Of a stretch of DNA of 64,000 nucleotides, positions 16,006-25,292 are shown in pieces. The position numbers and the translations under genes were made by a program. Origin of the DNA: Rheinheimera sp. D18 (GTDB lineage Bacteria; Pseudomonadota; Gammaproteobacteria; Enterobacterales; Alteromonadaceae); NCBI RefSeq assembly GCF_004345025.1, contig NZ_CP037745.1, positions 1,116,001-1,180,000 on the forward strand, written 5' to 3'. The stretch's first letter is position 1. The number at the start of each line of letters is the position of its first letter. The notes beneath the pieces are model-generated. The model was not told the origin of the DNA, did not search any database, and saw only the letters and a program-made list of their open reading frames with translations.

Positions 16006-16922
16006 TAGCCGGTTCCTTTGGTGTTAAGTTTGCGCTTGTTTTTGTGCGCAGTTACTTTTTGCTCTAAAAAGGCGATGGTTAAGCTGGCAATATCTTTCTC
16101 GGTTGCGGTTTCTATGCCTTCTAACCCCGGAGAGCTATTTACTTCCATTACTACTGGGCCGTGGTTAGAGCGCAGTAAATCTACGCCGGCGACGTGCAAA
16201 CCCATGGTTTTGGCGGCGCGGATAGCAGTACTGCGCTCATCTTTACTTAGACGCGCTATTGACGCTGTGCCACCGCGATGCAAGTTAGAACGAAACTCGC
16301 CAGCCTTAGCTTGGCGTTTCATTGCTGCGACCACTTTATTACCAATAACAAAGCAGCGAATATCGGCGCCGTTAGCTTCGCGAACATATTCTTGGACTAA
16401 AATATTTGCATTTAAACCCATAAAAGCTTCAATTACGCTTTCTGCCGCGGTGCGGGTTTCGGCTAGTACCACGCCTATGCCTTGTGTACCCTCTAGTAAT
16501 TTAATAACTAAAGGTGCGCCGCCAACCATTTCAATTAAATCGGGAATATCGCCGGGCTTATCGGCAAAACCAGTAACGGGTAAGCCAATACCTTGGCGCG
16601 CGAGTAATTGTAAACTGCGCAGCTTGTCGCGGGCGCGGCTTATAGCTACTGATTCGTTAAGCGTGAACACGCCCATCATTTCGAATTGGCGTAACACTGC
16701 AGTACCGTAAAAAGTAATAGACGCGCCAATGCGCGGGATCACGGCATCAAAGCCCTCTAACGCTTCACCCTTATGGTGAATAGATGATTTAATACGATTA
16801 ACATTGATATAGCAGGTTAATGGGTCAATAACCTGCACCTGATGGCCGCGCTCAATAGCGGCTTCAACCAAACGTTTAGTTGAATACAATTCTGCATTGC
16901 GCGATAAAATCGCAATTTTCAT
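16005..16922 (-). CDS. rimK: RimK, ATP-grasp glutamate ligase for ribosomal protein S6
   Basis: RimK adds glutamate residues to the C-terminus of ribosomal protein S6 using ATP. The 305-residue chain starts [22 protein letters not shown], as RimK does. It has the ATP-grasp elements ([30 protein letters not shown]) and the metal-binding end ([14 protein letters not shown]). It starts at ATG with GGAGAG upstream. It is about the normal length, with a short basic tail. The M14-type hydrolase gene overlaps its stop codon by one base. No rimB-like zinc protease gene is present. Confidence 0.93.
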   Translation of the reverse strand: MKIAILSRNAELYSTKRLVEAAIERGHQVQVIDPLTCYINVNRIKSSIHHKGEALEGFDAVIPRIGASITFYGTAVLRQFEMMGVFTLNESVAISRARDKLRSLQLLARQGIGLPVTGFADKPGDIPDLIEMVGGAPLVIKLLEGTQGIGVVLAETRTAAESVIEAFMGLNANILVQEYVREANGADIRCFVIGNKVVAAMKRQAKAGEFRSNLHRGGTASIARLSKDERSTAIRAAKTMGLHVAGVDLLRSNHGPVVMEVNSSPGLEGIETATEKDIASLTIAFLEQKVTAHKNKRKLNTKGTG

Positions 16923-17058
16923 GCGCTCTCCAATAAGCGGTAATATTATGCGCTATTGTAAAATTGTCTGAGGCAACTGGCAGCAATAATACTACTGTTA
17001 AGACGAAATAATTCAGTTGCATTTTACGCGTATCAAGCAACTAGGTTTTAAGTAAGCG

Positions 17059-18021
17059 TTACCACCAGCCGCGTATTTTAAACCAAATTAAGCCGGCAAC
17101 ACCGCCGGCGGCCATAGCCGCTAACGTAATAAAATAGCCATTATTCATTTGTAGCTCTGGCATATTAATAAAGTTCATGCCGTAAATACCCACAATAAAG
17201 GTTAGGGGAATAAAAATAGTACTTACCATGGTTAGCACTTTCATCCGTTCGTTTATTTGGTGTGACGTGGTGGAAAGATAGCCCTGCACTAAATCGCTTA
17301 GTTGATCATAGTACAGATCGGTCATGCTATGCAGCCGTTCAAATTTCTCATAAAAATCGCGTAATTCTGTTTCAGTAAAATTACGCAGCAAGGGGTTCTG
17401 CTCTTCATAAATGGCATCGGCAAAGATATCTTTCTGATAGGTTAGATTACGGTTAATTTTTCTCAGTACTGAACGATAACGCATAATCAGCGCCATCTGC
17501 TCGTCATTACCACGGTGCAGCATGGCATCTTCCAGCTCGCTTTGTTCATCTTCAAAGTTAATCAGTTTCTCTAAATAGCTAGCAGATACCGTGATAATAA
17601 TTTGCTTAACCCAATCTGAAATAATAGCGCCATGCTTACTGTCAATATTAGGCGTTAGCTGCGCTAACAACTGCGGGTTATGGCAATCGATACGGCTAAC
17701 AAGAACTTGCTTGGAGTAAATTAAATTTACCTGAGCGCTGCTAATGTATTCACTAAAATCGATATCGGCATAGCCGCGCATAACTAATAGTGTAAAGTTA
17801 TCTTGAGCTTCTAATTTGGGCGGGTGACGCTCACGAATAAAATCTTCTACTAGCGTTGGTGCAATGGCAAAACGCTGTAAAACCTGTTGTTGCTCGTCAA
17901 TACTTGCGTCGTTAAGGTTGATCCACACCCGTGCATCAGCAGAAAGTACGCTTGGCAATTGCGCGAGCGAAATAGGCTGCCAGCTACTGGTTTCAGGTTC
18001 AAAAAAGTTAATTAAAATCAT
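17059..18021 (-). CDS. CorA-family divalent metal transporter
   Basis: This 320-residue protein is built like CorA/ZntB: a cytoplasmic alpha/beta N-terminal domain, long stalk helices (about residues 140-250) and two C-terminal transmembrane helices. The first helix ends in the signature YGMNF near residue 281, followed by a short periplasmic loop and LAAMAAGGVAGLIWFKIRGWW. CorA proteins form pentamers carrying Mg2+, Co2+ or Ni2+; ZntB members carry Zn2+. The metal cannot be decided from this sequence. It is a single gene, divergent from the iron permease. Confidence 0.88.
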   Translation of the reverse strand: MILINFFEPETSSWQPISLAQLPSVLSADARVWINLNDASIDEQQQVLQRFAIAPTLVEDFIRERHPPKLEAQDNFTLLVMRGYADIDFSEYISSAQVNLIYSKQVLVSRIDCHNPQLLAQLTPNIDSKHGAIISDWVKQIIITVSASYLEKLINFEDEQSELEDAMLHRGNDEQMALIMRYRSVLRKINRNLTYQKDIFADAIYEEQNPLLRNFTETELRDFYEKFERLHSMTDLYYDQLSDLVQGYLSTTSHQINERMKVLTMVSTIFIPLTFIVGIYGMNFINMPELQMNNGYFITLAAMAAGGVAGLIWFKIRGWW

Positions 18022-18171
18022 AGTGCGGCTTTAGCAAAGAATATTTACTACAGCATACCTATAAAAGCACTGCACGGGCAAATGCCGGATGTAACATCTT
18101 GGTTTACGTTAAGACGATAAATTTATACGGCAATTGGTAGGTACGGCTATCACTATTGCTAAAAAAACAGA

Positions 18172-18190
18172 TATAATGCGAATAATTCTT
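18172..18190 (+). promoter_or_regulatory. Fur-box-like site over the -10 of the iron permease promoter
   Basis: The 19 bases at 18172-18190 match the classical Fur box GATAATGATAATCATTATC at 13 of 19 positions. They contain a perfect -10 hexamer (TATAAT, 18172-18177). The site ends 20 bp before the start codon of the FTR1 iron permease gene. Repression by Fur with iron would fit the gene, but the site is assigned by eye only. Confidence 0.45.
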
Positions 18191-18210
18191 CTTTGAGTTT
18201 TGGTTGTCTA

Positions 18211-20061
18211 ATGAGAAATTTTTTATTTTTATGCCTATTGTTAATAAGCTTGCCATCCTTAGCGTCGGATAGGCTAATTCAATTAATTGAATACATTGGC
18301 GCCGACTATGGTGCTGCCGTGCAGCAAGGTGAAATTGTTAATGCCGCTGAATTTGCGGAAATGCAGGAGTTTGCTAGTTTAATTCCTGAGCAGTTACCCA
18401 CCAAGCATCCGGAGTTGCAACAGCAAGCGATACAGTTGCAGCAACTAATAGAAAGTCATGCTGAGCACGCACAAATTCAGCAACTAACAGCGAATATGCG
18501 CAAAGCAGTAATTGCCGCGATGCCGGCAATTACCTTGCCGGAAAAATCGCCAGATTTAGCCCGTGGTCAAGCCTTGTATCAAACTAGCTGTGCGATTTGT
18601 CATGGCGATACCGGCATGGGTAATGGCCCTGCAGGAATGCAACTAGACCCTTCACCGACGAATTTTCATGAGGTTGAACGTTACCGCGCGCGCAGTGTGT
18701 TTGGTTTATTTAATACGATTAGCTTAGGTGTCGAGGACACCGGTATGGCAGCGTTTGCTCACTTAGATGCACAAAGTCGCTGGGATTTAGCCTTTTATGT
18801 TGGTGCCATGGCATCAGAAGGCACTAACGTTTCACAATTGCCTGCAGGGCTAATTAATAAAGCCGCAATTTCTGAATTACTTACTGCGACACCAGACGAT
18901 TTACACAATAGTTCGGGTGAGCAGGGTGCGGCGTTAATGGCACTATTTCGCCAGCAGCCTGACAAGTTTTTCTCGGCTACCGATGTGCGACCGTTACAAA
19001 TAGCGCAAGATAAGCTGACGTTAGCACTTGAACAGCTACAGCAAAAAGATTACGACGCGGCGTATAACCATGCCGTAGCTGCCTATTTAGATGGCTTTGA
19101 GCTAATAGAAAATAACTTAGCTGCAGTTGATAATAATTTAAAAAATGTGGCCGAACAGCGCATGTTGAAACTAAGGCAGCGTATTAAACAACACGAAGAA
19201 ATTACTGCCGTTAGTGCCGAAATTGTTGAAATACAGCAATTACTAAAACAATCGCAAAAGGCGTTAGATGAAACTGAACTAGCACCAATAAATGTGTTTT
19301 TGTTAGCGCTGCTTATTTTACTGCGTGAAGGTTTAGAAGCATTGTTAGTGGTGGCGGCAATTTATAGCGTAGCGGTAAAAACTAAGCAACCCGCACTGAA
19401 GCGTTCAGTGCATTACGGTTGGGTGGCGGCGTTAGCGCTGGGTGCCGTCACGTGGTTTGTTGCTAGCTTTATTATTACCGTTTCTGGTGCGTCACGCGAG
19501 ATGACCGAAGGTTATACGGCGTTAATTGCTGCGGCCATACTGTTTTATATGGGTTTTTGGATGCATAGCAAAACCTCAGCCGTAAAATGGCAACAATTTA
19601 TTAGCCAAAAAGTAAATAATGCCATGTCGTCCGGCGCGTATTTTGGTTTAGCTTTAGTTGTGTTTTTAGCGGTATATCGTGAAGTGTTTGAAACTATTTT
19701 GTTTTATCAATCATTATGGTTGCAAGGTGGCGCGGCGCACCAACTTAGTTTCTTAAGCGGTATTGGCGCAGCGCTATTAGGTTTATTGATTCTGGGTGTA
19801 GGCTTATTTAAATTTGCCCTTAAGCTACCATTAAAAACCTTCTTTGGCAGCACCGCTTTCTTAATGATACTGCTTGCCTTTGTTATGACAGGTAAAGGCA
19901 TAGCCGCGCTACAGGAAGCCGGTACCTTGTCATTGAGCCATATTGCCGTACCAACCATAAGCTGGTTAGGCATATTCCCGACGGTACAAGGCATTTCGGC
20001 TCAGATAGTAGTGCTAGTGCTCGCGGCTATTTTATTAATAAAAGCACGTCGTGATGCTTAG
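18211..20061 (+). CDS. Cytochrome c-FTR1 fusion iron permease
   Basis: This 616-residue protein joins a periplasmic electron-transfer part to an iron permease. A signal peptide (to about residue 20) is followed by a cytochrome c domain with CAICHG near residue 128 and a Met-rich distal half. A helical linker precedes a seven-helix FTR1-type permease. The first iron motif is REGLE near residue 372; the second position has REVFE near residue 490 instead of REGLE. FTR1-type systems couple iron oxidation to uptake. The ATG at 18211 is used because it begins the signal peptide. It is a single gene with a possible Fur site at its promoter. Confidence 0.88.
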   Translation: MRNFLFLCLLLISLPSLASDRLIQLIEYIGADYGAAVQQGEIVNAAEFAEMQEFASLIPEQLPTKHPELQQQAIQLQQLIESHAEHAQIQQLTANMRKAVIAAMPAITLPEKSPDLARGQALYQTSCAICHGDTGMGNGPAGMQLDPSPTNFHEVERYRARSVFGLFNTISLGVEDTGMAAFAHLDAQSRWDLAFYVGAMASEGTNVSQLPAGLINKAAISELLTATPDDLHNSSGEQGAALMALFRQQPDKFFSATDVRPLQIAQDKLTLALEQLQQKDYDAAYNHAVAAYLDGFELIENNLAAVDNNLKNVAEQRMLKLRQRIKQHEEITAVSAEIVEIQQLLKQSQKALDETELAPINVFLLALLILLREGLEALLVVAAIYSVAVKTKQPALKRSVHYGWVAALALGAVTWFVASFIITVSGASREMTEGYTALIAAAILFYMGFWMHSKTSAVKWQQFISQKVNNAMSSGAYFGLALVVFLAVYREVFETILFYQSLWLQGGAAHQLSFLSGIGAALLGLLILGVGLFKFALKLPLKTFFGSTAFLMILLAFVMTGKGIAALQEAGTLSLSHIAVPTISWLGIFPTVQGISAQIVVLVLAAILLIKARRDA

Positions 20062-20103
20062 TTGGAAAATAACAGCTTAGACGTAACGTTGCTCATTTAA
20101 GCG

Positions 20104-20202
20104 AGAACCGGCTTGCTCTAAACCAACCGTTGAAGGCATGGATGCCTGAAACGAGCCCCCATGGAAGGGTTTACGGCGTGTTGGTGTGAGCAAGCCGGTT
20201 CG
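20104..20202. repeat. Structured intergenic element with nested inverted repeats
   Basis: This stretch lies between the iron permease and the convergent DUF885 gene. A perfect 13-bp inverted repeat (20106-20118 and 20188-20200) closes the outside. ACCAAC/GTTGGT (20122-20127 and 20180-20185) pairs inside it. Two small hairpins sit in the middle: GGCAT/ATGCC at 20135-20146 and CCC/GGG at about 20158-20169. A further ACCGGCTTG copy follows at 20219-20227. It resembles dispersed palindromic elements I recall from related genomes, but I cannot check its copy number. It may also act as a two-way terminator. Confidence 0.55.
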
Positions 20203-20258
20203 TTGATATTGCTAACGGACCGGCTTGGCCTTAGATGCAGACTTTTTTATATGTAAAT

Positions 20259-22109
20259 TTAGGCTTTTGTTGCGGCAATATATTCGTCAACCAATTGCTC
20301 TAATACGTCTAATGGCACAGCACCATTTTTTAATACCGTATCGTGGAACTGACGAATATCAAATTTATCACCAAGTTCAGTTTTGGCTTTTTGCCTTAAC
20401 TCAACAAGTTTCAACATGCCAATTTTATAAGCAGTAGCTTGTGACGGCATTACGATATAGCGCTCTATAGCCTTTTCTATTGCGCTAGGAGTATTCGGGG
20501 TGTTGGCAATAAGATAATCTATCGCTTGTTCACGACTCCACTTTTGCGCATGAATACCGGTATCTACTACTAAACGGCAAGCTCGCCATAGTTCCATAGC
20601 TAAACGACCAAAGTCTGAGTAGGGGTCTTGGTATAGGCCAATTTCTTTGGGTAATAATTCAGTGTATAAACCCCAGCCTTCAATATAAGCGGTATAGCCA
20701 CCAAAGCGACGAAACTTCGGCATGTCTTCTAGCTCTTGCGCTATAGCAAGCTGCATATGATGGCCTGGAATACCTTCGTGATAGGCAAGTGCTTCCATTT
20801 CATACTTTGGCATGTCGCTCATGCGATAAAGGTTGGCGTAGTAAATACCCGGCCGGCTGCCATCCATAGAAGGTTGTTGGTAAAACGCTTTACCTGCACT
20901 TTGCTCGCGAAATGGCTCGACAGCTTTGGCGATCATTGCTGCTTTTGGTTTAACGATAAACAACTCATCTAAGCGGCCGCGCATGTTATCAATCATTGCT
21001 GTCGCATCTTTTAAATACTCCGCTTTGCCGTCAGCGGTTTCTGGATAGTAAAACTGTGGATCAGTTTGCATAAATTTGAAGAACGCGGCTAAGTCACCTT
21101 TAAAGCCGGTTTTGTCCATAATGTCGTGCATTTCTTGATGAATACGTGCCACTTCATCTAAACCAATTTGATGGATTTGCTCTGCCGTTAGATTAGTGGT
21201 GGTAGTACGTTTTAATGCCGCGTTATAAAATTCAGCGCCGTCTTTAAAGCGCCATACACCATCAACCGTGTCTGCTGTTTGCTCAAGCTCAGTTAAATAA
21301 TTAATTAACTGGTTATAGGCCGGTTTAACACTGGTTAACAGCGCAACTTTGGCTTCGTCTAACAACAGTTTTTTTGCTGAGTCATCAATGTCTAGCTTCG
21401 CTACTTTTTTCCGGAAATCAGCAAGTAAGGTGCCTTCATCGCCATTGTCAAACGGCGCACCTTGAATCACGTTTTCACTGGCCGAAATTACCAGTGGAAA
21501 AACAAACTTCGGCGCAATAATGCCGGCATCCGCGCGCTGCTGTAGCTGGTGTTGTAGTTGCTGAAATAGAGTAGGTACCGCATTTAAGCGCGCAATATAG
21601 GCTTTAGCATCGCTTACATCGCTGATACTGTGTTGATTGATCAGTAGTGACGGCACTTGAGAATGGATACCAAACATTTGGTTAACCGGGTAATTATACA
21701 AACGCCATTTGGCTTCAGCTAATTCTTGCTCTAAATTACGCTGCATTAATAGATAGCTAACGCGCGTGTGCTCATCAAGCTTATCGCTATTTATCGCCTG
21801 TAATAAAGTTAGGTGCTGCTGAGTTAAAGCTAAACCCGCTTCATAATGGGCATCAGATAAATCCTGCCATTTATCGTAGTCGTCTTTAATGCCTAAGCGC
21901 GTTTGTGTTATTGGGTTACGCCGCACATTGTCCATAAAAATTTGTTCAAACAAGGCATTGGCTTTTTCCGACTCACTAACTGCGGTTATCGTTGTGGGTG
22001 CTGCGCTGTCTGCGGTTGTGACGCTTTGTTGCGGGCCACAGCCAACAAGTAGCGCCATGCTAACCGCCAGAGGTATTAATGCTTTACGGGGAAAGGTGAC
22101 CTGTTTCAT
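20259..22109 (-). CDS. DUF885 family lipoprotein, probable metallo-carboxypeptidase
   Basis: This 616-residue exported protein has a lipoprotein signal (SMALLVGC; lipidated Cys about residue 24). The DUF885 signature YHEGIPGHHMQ appears in the second half, and YIEGWGLYTE follows. The HExxGH-type arrangement suggests a zinc peptidase of the type seen in some dipeptidyl and carboxypeptidase relatives, but the activity of the family is poorly defined. The ATG at 22109 is used because AGGAAA lies three to eight bases upstream; an in-frame ATG five codons earlier has no comparable site. It follows hemW in the same direction after about 100 bp. Confidence 0.82.
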   Translation of the reverse strand: MKQVTFPRKALIPLAVSMALLVGCGPQQSVTTADSAAPTTITAVSESEKANALFEQIFMDNVRRNPITQTRLGIKDDYDKWQDLSDAHYEAGLALTQQHLTLLQAINSDKLDEHTRVSYLLMQRNLEQELAEAKWRLYNYPVNQMFGIHSQVPSLLINQHSISDVSDAKAYIARLNAVPTLFQQLQHQLQQRADAGIIAPKFVFPLVISASENVIQGAPFDNGDEGTLLADFRKKVAKLDIDDSAKKLLLDEAKVALLTSVKPAYNQLINYLTELEQTADTVDGVWRFKDGAEFYNAALKRTTTTNLTAEQIHQIGLDEVARIHQEMHDIMDKTGFKGDLAAFFKFMQTDPQFYYPETADGKAEYLKDATAMIDNMRGRLDELFIVKPKAAMIAKAVEPFREQSAGKAFYQQPSMDGSRPGIYYANLYRMSDMPKYEMEALAYHEGIPGHHMQLAIAQELEDMPKFRRFGGYTAYIEGWGLYTELLPKEIGLYQDPYSDFGRLAMELWRACRLVVDTGIHAQKWSREQAIDYLIANTPNTPSAIEKAIERYIVMPSQATAYKIGMLKLVELRQKAKTELGDKFDIRQFHDTVLKNGAVPLDVLEQLVDEYIAATKA

Positions 22110-22214
22110 GTTGTTTCCTGTCATTATTGTTAGAATAGTGAGTTTATTCTACGCAACTGCCAGTAGATGAAAAGGTAAAGTATCGCAGTTAGTGTGCTTG
22201 CTAACCTGTATTAC

Positions 22215-23357
22215 TTAAATAAATATCGTCAATAAATCGTTTAAATAACGTGCGCCTTTATCGGTAATTTGCCAGTGGCTATCCGTTATCGTAATTAATT
22301 CCTTTTGTTCAGCTTCCTTTAGCGGCTCGGCAATGGTGCTAAGCGGTAGGCCGGTGTAGGCGGTAAAGTCGCTGATCGGGCAGGGCTCAAGTAAGCGAAA
22401 CCGGTTCATAAAAAACTCAAACGGCCGGTCTTCAGCCGCAACTTGTTCTCGGCTATCTACATAACCACGGCTTATATCCATATAGCCTTTAGGATGTTTA
22501 ATTTTTACTGTGCGTAAAATTGCGTTACGCGACGGTAAGGTAATCTTGCCATGCGCACCGCAACCTATGCCTAGGTAATCGCCGTAGCGCCAGTAGTTAA
22601 GGTTGTGTTGGCACTGTTGGCCTGTTTTAGCATAGGCAGAAATTTCATACTGCTGATAACCGTGCTGCTGCAACAATTCAAGGCCCTGCTGTTGAATATC
22701 CCACAAGGTATCGTCTGGCGGCAATATCGGCGGGCGCGAGGCAAATGCGGTATTGGGTTCAATGGTTAGTTGATACCAAGACAGGTGCGGTGGCGCTAAA
22801 TCAATGGCTTGTTGTAAATCGGCTAGCGCGCCGGTTAAGTCTTGCTGGGGCAAACCGTGCATTAAATCTAGATTAAAACTTTTTAGCGGTAGCTGCTTGG
22901 CAAGCTTGGCCGCGGCGATGGCCTCGTTACTATCGTGAATACGACCTAGCGCTTTTAATTGCGCGGTTTGAAAGCTTTGTACGCCAATAGAAAATCGGGT
23001 CACACCTGCATTTACGTAGCCGGTAAAACGCTCAGCTTCTAAAGTGCCGGGGTTGGCTTCTAGCGTAACTTCCATATCGGTGTCACAGTTCAGCCGTTGT
23101 TTTACGCCTTGCAATATTTGGCCAATACCGGCAGCACTAAATACGCTGGGTGTGCCGCCACCAATAAAAATAGTACTTAAACTGCGCCCGCTAACTAGCG
23201 ATAAATCTTGGTCTAAATCGGCCAGTAAATGGGCAATATACTCTTGCTCAGGAATACCTTGTTTAATCGCGTGTGAGTTAAAGTCGCAGTACGGACATTT
23301 TTGTACGCACCAGGGAATATGAATATAAAGTGCTAGAGGCGGTAACTGCAAAGCCAC
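22215..23357 (-). CDS. hemW: HemW, radical SAM heme chaperone
   Basis: This 380-residue radical SAM protein is related to the anaerobic coproporphyrinogen oxidase HemN but belongs to the shorter HemW type, which carries heme to respiratory proteins. The iron-sulfur motif CVQKCPYC has its Cys residues at 17, 21 and 24; a SAM-binding GGGTPS follows near residue 67. The HemW tail is present and the N-terminal HemN extension is absent. It starts at GTG with AAGGA upstream. It is the last gene of the yggS-proC-yggT-yggU-rdgB operon, 4 bp after rdgB. Confidence 0.93.
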   Translation of the reverse strand: MALQLPPLALYIHIPWCVQKCPYCDFNSHAIKQGIPEQEYIAHLLADLDQDLSLVSGRSLSTIFIGGGTPSVFSAAGIGQILQGVKQRLNCDTDMEVTLEANPGTLEAERFTGYVNAGVTRFSIGVQSFQTAQLKALGRIHDSNEAIAAAKLAKQLPLKSFNLDLMHGLPQQDLTGALADLQQAIDLAPPHLSWYQLTIEPNTAFASRPPILPPDDTLWDIQQQGLELLQQHGYQQYEISAYAKTGQQCQHNLNYWRYGDYLGIGCGAHGKITLPSRNAILRTVKIKHPKGYMDISRGYVDSREQVAAEDRPFEFFMNRFRLLEPCPISDFTAYTGLPLSTIAEPLKEAEQKELITITDSHWQITDKGARYLNDLLTIFI

Positions 23358-23361
23358 TCGT

Positions 23362-23961
23362 TTATCCTTGCTGTTGTAGCTGATTAAGTAGCTGTGTTAA
23401 CGCTTTAGCGCGATGACTAAGCTGTTGTTTGCGGGCGGGTGCAAGTTCTGCACTGGTACAGCCTTCACTGGCGACAAAAAATATTGGATCGTAACCAAAA
23501 CCCGACGAGCCAGCTTGTGTTTGGCTAATTTCACCGTGCCAAACACCGTGGCAAACTATGGGGATCGGATCTTCGGCGTGGCGGATATATACCAGCACGC
23601 AATGAAACTGTGCAGTGCGTTGCTCATTAGGTAGGTGTTTTAGCGTACTAAGCAGTTTATCGATATTGCTTTGATCAGTAGCCGCTTCACCTGAATAACG
23701 CGCCGAATAGATGCCAGGTGCACCATTTAAGGCATCGACAGCCAAACCTGAGTCATCCGCAATGGCGGGTAAGCCAGTTGCTAATGAAGCATGGCGAGCT
23801 TTAATAATGGCATTTTCAATAAAGGTTAAGCCGGTTTCGTCTGCATCGGTTATGCCTAATTCTGTTTGCGGCACTATGCTGAAATTCATCGGAGCTAGCA
23901 ACTGAGCTAGCTCAGCGACCTTACCTTTATTGCCAGTAGCTAATACAATTTTTTGCGTCAT
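23362..23961 (-). CDS. rdgB: XTP/dITP diphosphatase RdgB
   Basis: This housecleaning enzyme hydrolyses dITP, XTP and ITP to monophosphates and keeps deaminated purines out of DNA. The 199 residues include the substrate loop [10 protein letters not shown] (residues 8-17), the metal-binding [21 protein letters not shown], and the [10 protein letters not shown] and SHRAKAL motifs near the end, all as in HAM1/RdgB. It sits 10 bp after the DUF4426 gene and 4 bp before hemW, the usual gammaproteobacterial order. Confidence 0.95.
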   Translation of the reverse strand: MTQKIVLATGNKGKVAELAQLLAPMNFSIVPQTELGITDADETGLTFIENAIIKARHASLATGLPAIADDSGLAVDALNGAPGIYSARYSGEAATDQSNIDKLLSTLKHLPNEQRTAQFHCVLVYIRHAEDPIPIVCHGVWHGEISQTQAGSSGFGYDPIFFVASEGCTSAELAPARKQQLSHRAKALTQLLNQLQQQG

Positions 23962-23971
23962 AAGTGTGGTT

Positions 23972-24394
23972 TTAATCTACGTAGAAAGTTTGCTCAAACT
24001 TCAGCTGCTGAGATTCATTACCGCTGAAAATAGTGATGATAAAATTAAAGCGTTGTTCATGACGAAACGGCAGCTGTGCGAGATAATAAACGGCATCGCC
24101 CTCAGTTACTTCGCTAAACGTCAAGCTGGTTTGCCTGCCTTGTAAATCTTTAGCCGTACCCGTAATGCCAACCTTTTGCGCTTGTAAAGATGTAGAGTTT
24201 AACACTGAAATATTAATAATACCGTTGTATTTGCTGCGTTGCAGCTGGTATTGCTGGGCAATTTCAGGCGTTAGTACCGTAGCTGGAAAAGCAATATAGT
24301 GCACATCCCAATTACCCAATTGTTTTTTTTGCTCTGCAGCAACGCTAACGCTTAAGCATAAACTTAATAGCATTATCAGTATTCTAACTTTCAT
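23972..24394 (-). CDS. DUF4426 exported protein
   Basis: This is a 140-residue protein with a signal peptide ([19 protein letters not shown]). The mature part has the DUF4426 pattern: [21 protein letters not shown] near its start, then a beta-rich domain ending FEQTFYVD. Its role is unknown. It lies between yggU and rdgB, a place where this family commonly occurs in Vibrio and Shewanella relatives, which supports the call. It has no catalytic motif that I can see. Confidence 0.8.
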   Translation of the reverse strand: MKVRILIMLLSLCLSVSVAAEQKKQLGNWDVHYIAFPATVLTPEIAQQYQLQRSKYNGIINISVLNSTSLQAQKVGITGTAKDLQGRQTSLTFSEVTEGDAVYYLAQLPFRHEQRFNFIITIFSGNESQQLKFEQTFYVD

Positions 24395-24425
24395 ATATCG
24401 CTCTTAACCGTTTAGTATTCTTAGG

Positions 24426-24734
24426 CTAGCTAGTTACATCGCCTGATATTAATAGTTGTGCTACCAGCGGCGGCAGCTGCAGTGGCGCCTGGATCAGCAC
24501 CATTTTATGTCGGCCTAATTCGCCCTTTTCAATGAATACGGCAGACTTGGCTACTTTAAAACTCTTGGCAAGAAACTTCTGTAAATGGGCGTTCGCTTTA
24601 CCATCAACTGGCGGCGCGGTAATGGCGACTTTAATTTCATCGCCATGTAAACCTACCCAGTCGTCGCGGCTGGCTTTGGGCTGAATATATAGCCTAAGGC
24701 GAATGTCAGCACCGGTTTGACTTACTGCGCTCAA
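24426..24734 (-). CDS. yggU: YggU family protein (DUF167)
   Basis: This 102-residue protein belongs to the small DUF167/YggU family of unknown function. The typical motifs are [29 protein letters not shown] split across residues 11-39, followed by [15 protein letters not shown]. The gene uses a TTG start whose TTGA overlaps the yggT stop; no ATG is available in the first part of the frame. Translational coupling to yggT is therefore likely. It lies in the conserved proC-yggT-yggU-rdgB operon. Confidence 0.88.
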   Translation of the reverse strand: MSAVSQTGADIRLRLYIQPKASRDDWVGLHGDEIKVAITAPPVDGKANAHLQKFLAKSFKVAKSAVFIEKGELGRHKMVLIQAPLQLPPLVAQLLISGDVTS

Positions 24735-25270
24735 ACGATGTGAAACCAGCTATTAAATAGGATATTTAAAAACTGTAAGCCAATTAACACCACAAGTACG
24801 GATAAATCTAATCCGCCCATTGGCGGCAAAATACGCCGTATTGGGCTTAATAATGGCTCAGTTAGTTGATGCATTAAATATTCTACTGGGCTGCGACCTT
24901 GGCTAAACCAGCTTAGTAGCGCACGAATAACCAAGATCCAAAATAGTAAGGTAAACACCTCTTTAACTAAAAAGATAAGTGACAGTACTAAGGTGGGCAC
25001 TAAAGCAATTTGCCCCGACGGTATAAACTGTAGCAGCAGTAATTTTGTTAACATTACGGCATAAGCTAATACCAAGGTGGCGGTGTCTAACCGGCCAATG
25101 CTAGGTATAATTCGGCGCAGTGGTAATACAATAAAATTAGTTGCCTTTACCACAAACTGGCTAAAGGGGTTGTAGAAATCGGCCCGCACGAGTTGCAGCC
25201 AAAGCCGCAGAATAACTACCATCAGGTAAAGACCAAACACGGTGTCGATAAGAAATAACAAAGCTTGCAT
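24731..25270 (-). CDS. yggT: YggT family integral membrane protein
   Basis: This 179-residue membrane protein has two YggT repeats, each with a pair of helices and a signature ending in [15 protein letters not shown] (first) or [15 protein letters not shown] (second). YggT proteins have been linked to osmotic and ion stress and to cell-division membranes in other bacteria; the exact role is open. The ATG at 25270 is preceded by GGAGAG, which is why the TTG four codons upstream is not used. It is downstream of proC by 22 bp and overlaps yggU. Confidence 0.9.
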   Translation of the reverse strand: MQALLFLIDTVFGLYLMVVILRLWLQLVRADFYNPFSQFVVKATNFIVLPLRRIIPSIGRLDTATLVLAYAVMLTKLLLLQFIPSGQIALVPTLVLSLIFLVKEVFTLLFWILVIRALLSWFSQGRSPVEYLMHQLTEPLLSPIRRILPPMGGLDLSVLVVLIGLQFLNILFNSWFHIV

Positions 25271-25292
25271 CAAACTCTCCAAATAGTAATAG

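Noticed and set aside
16018-16710. A 230-codon plus-strand frame across rimK
   Set aside because: It is a shadow of the minus-strand rimK gene, whose ATP-grasp motifs are clear.
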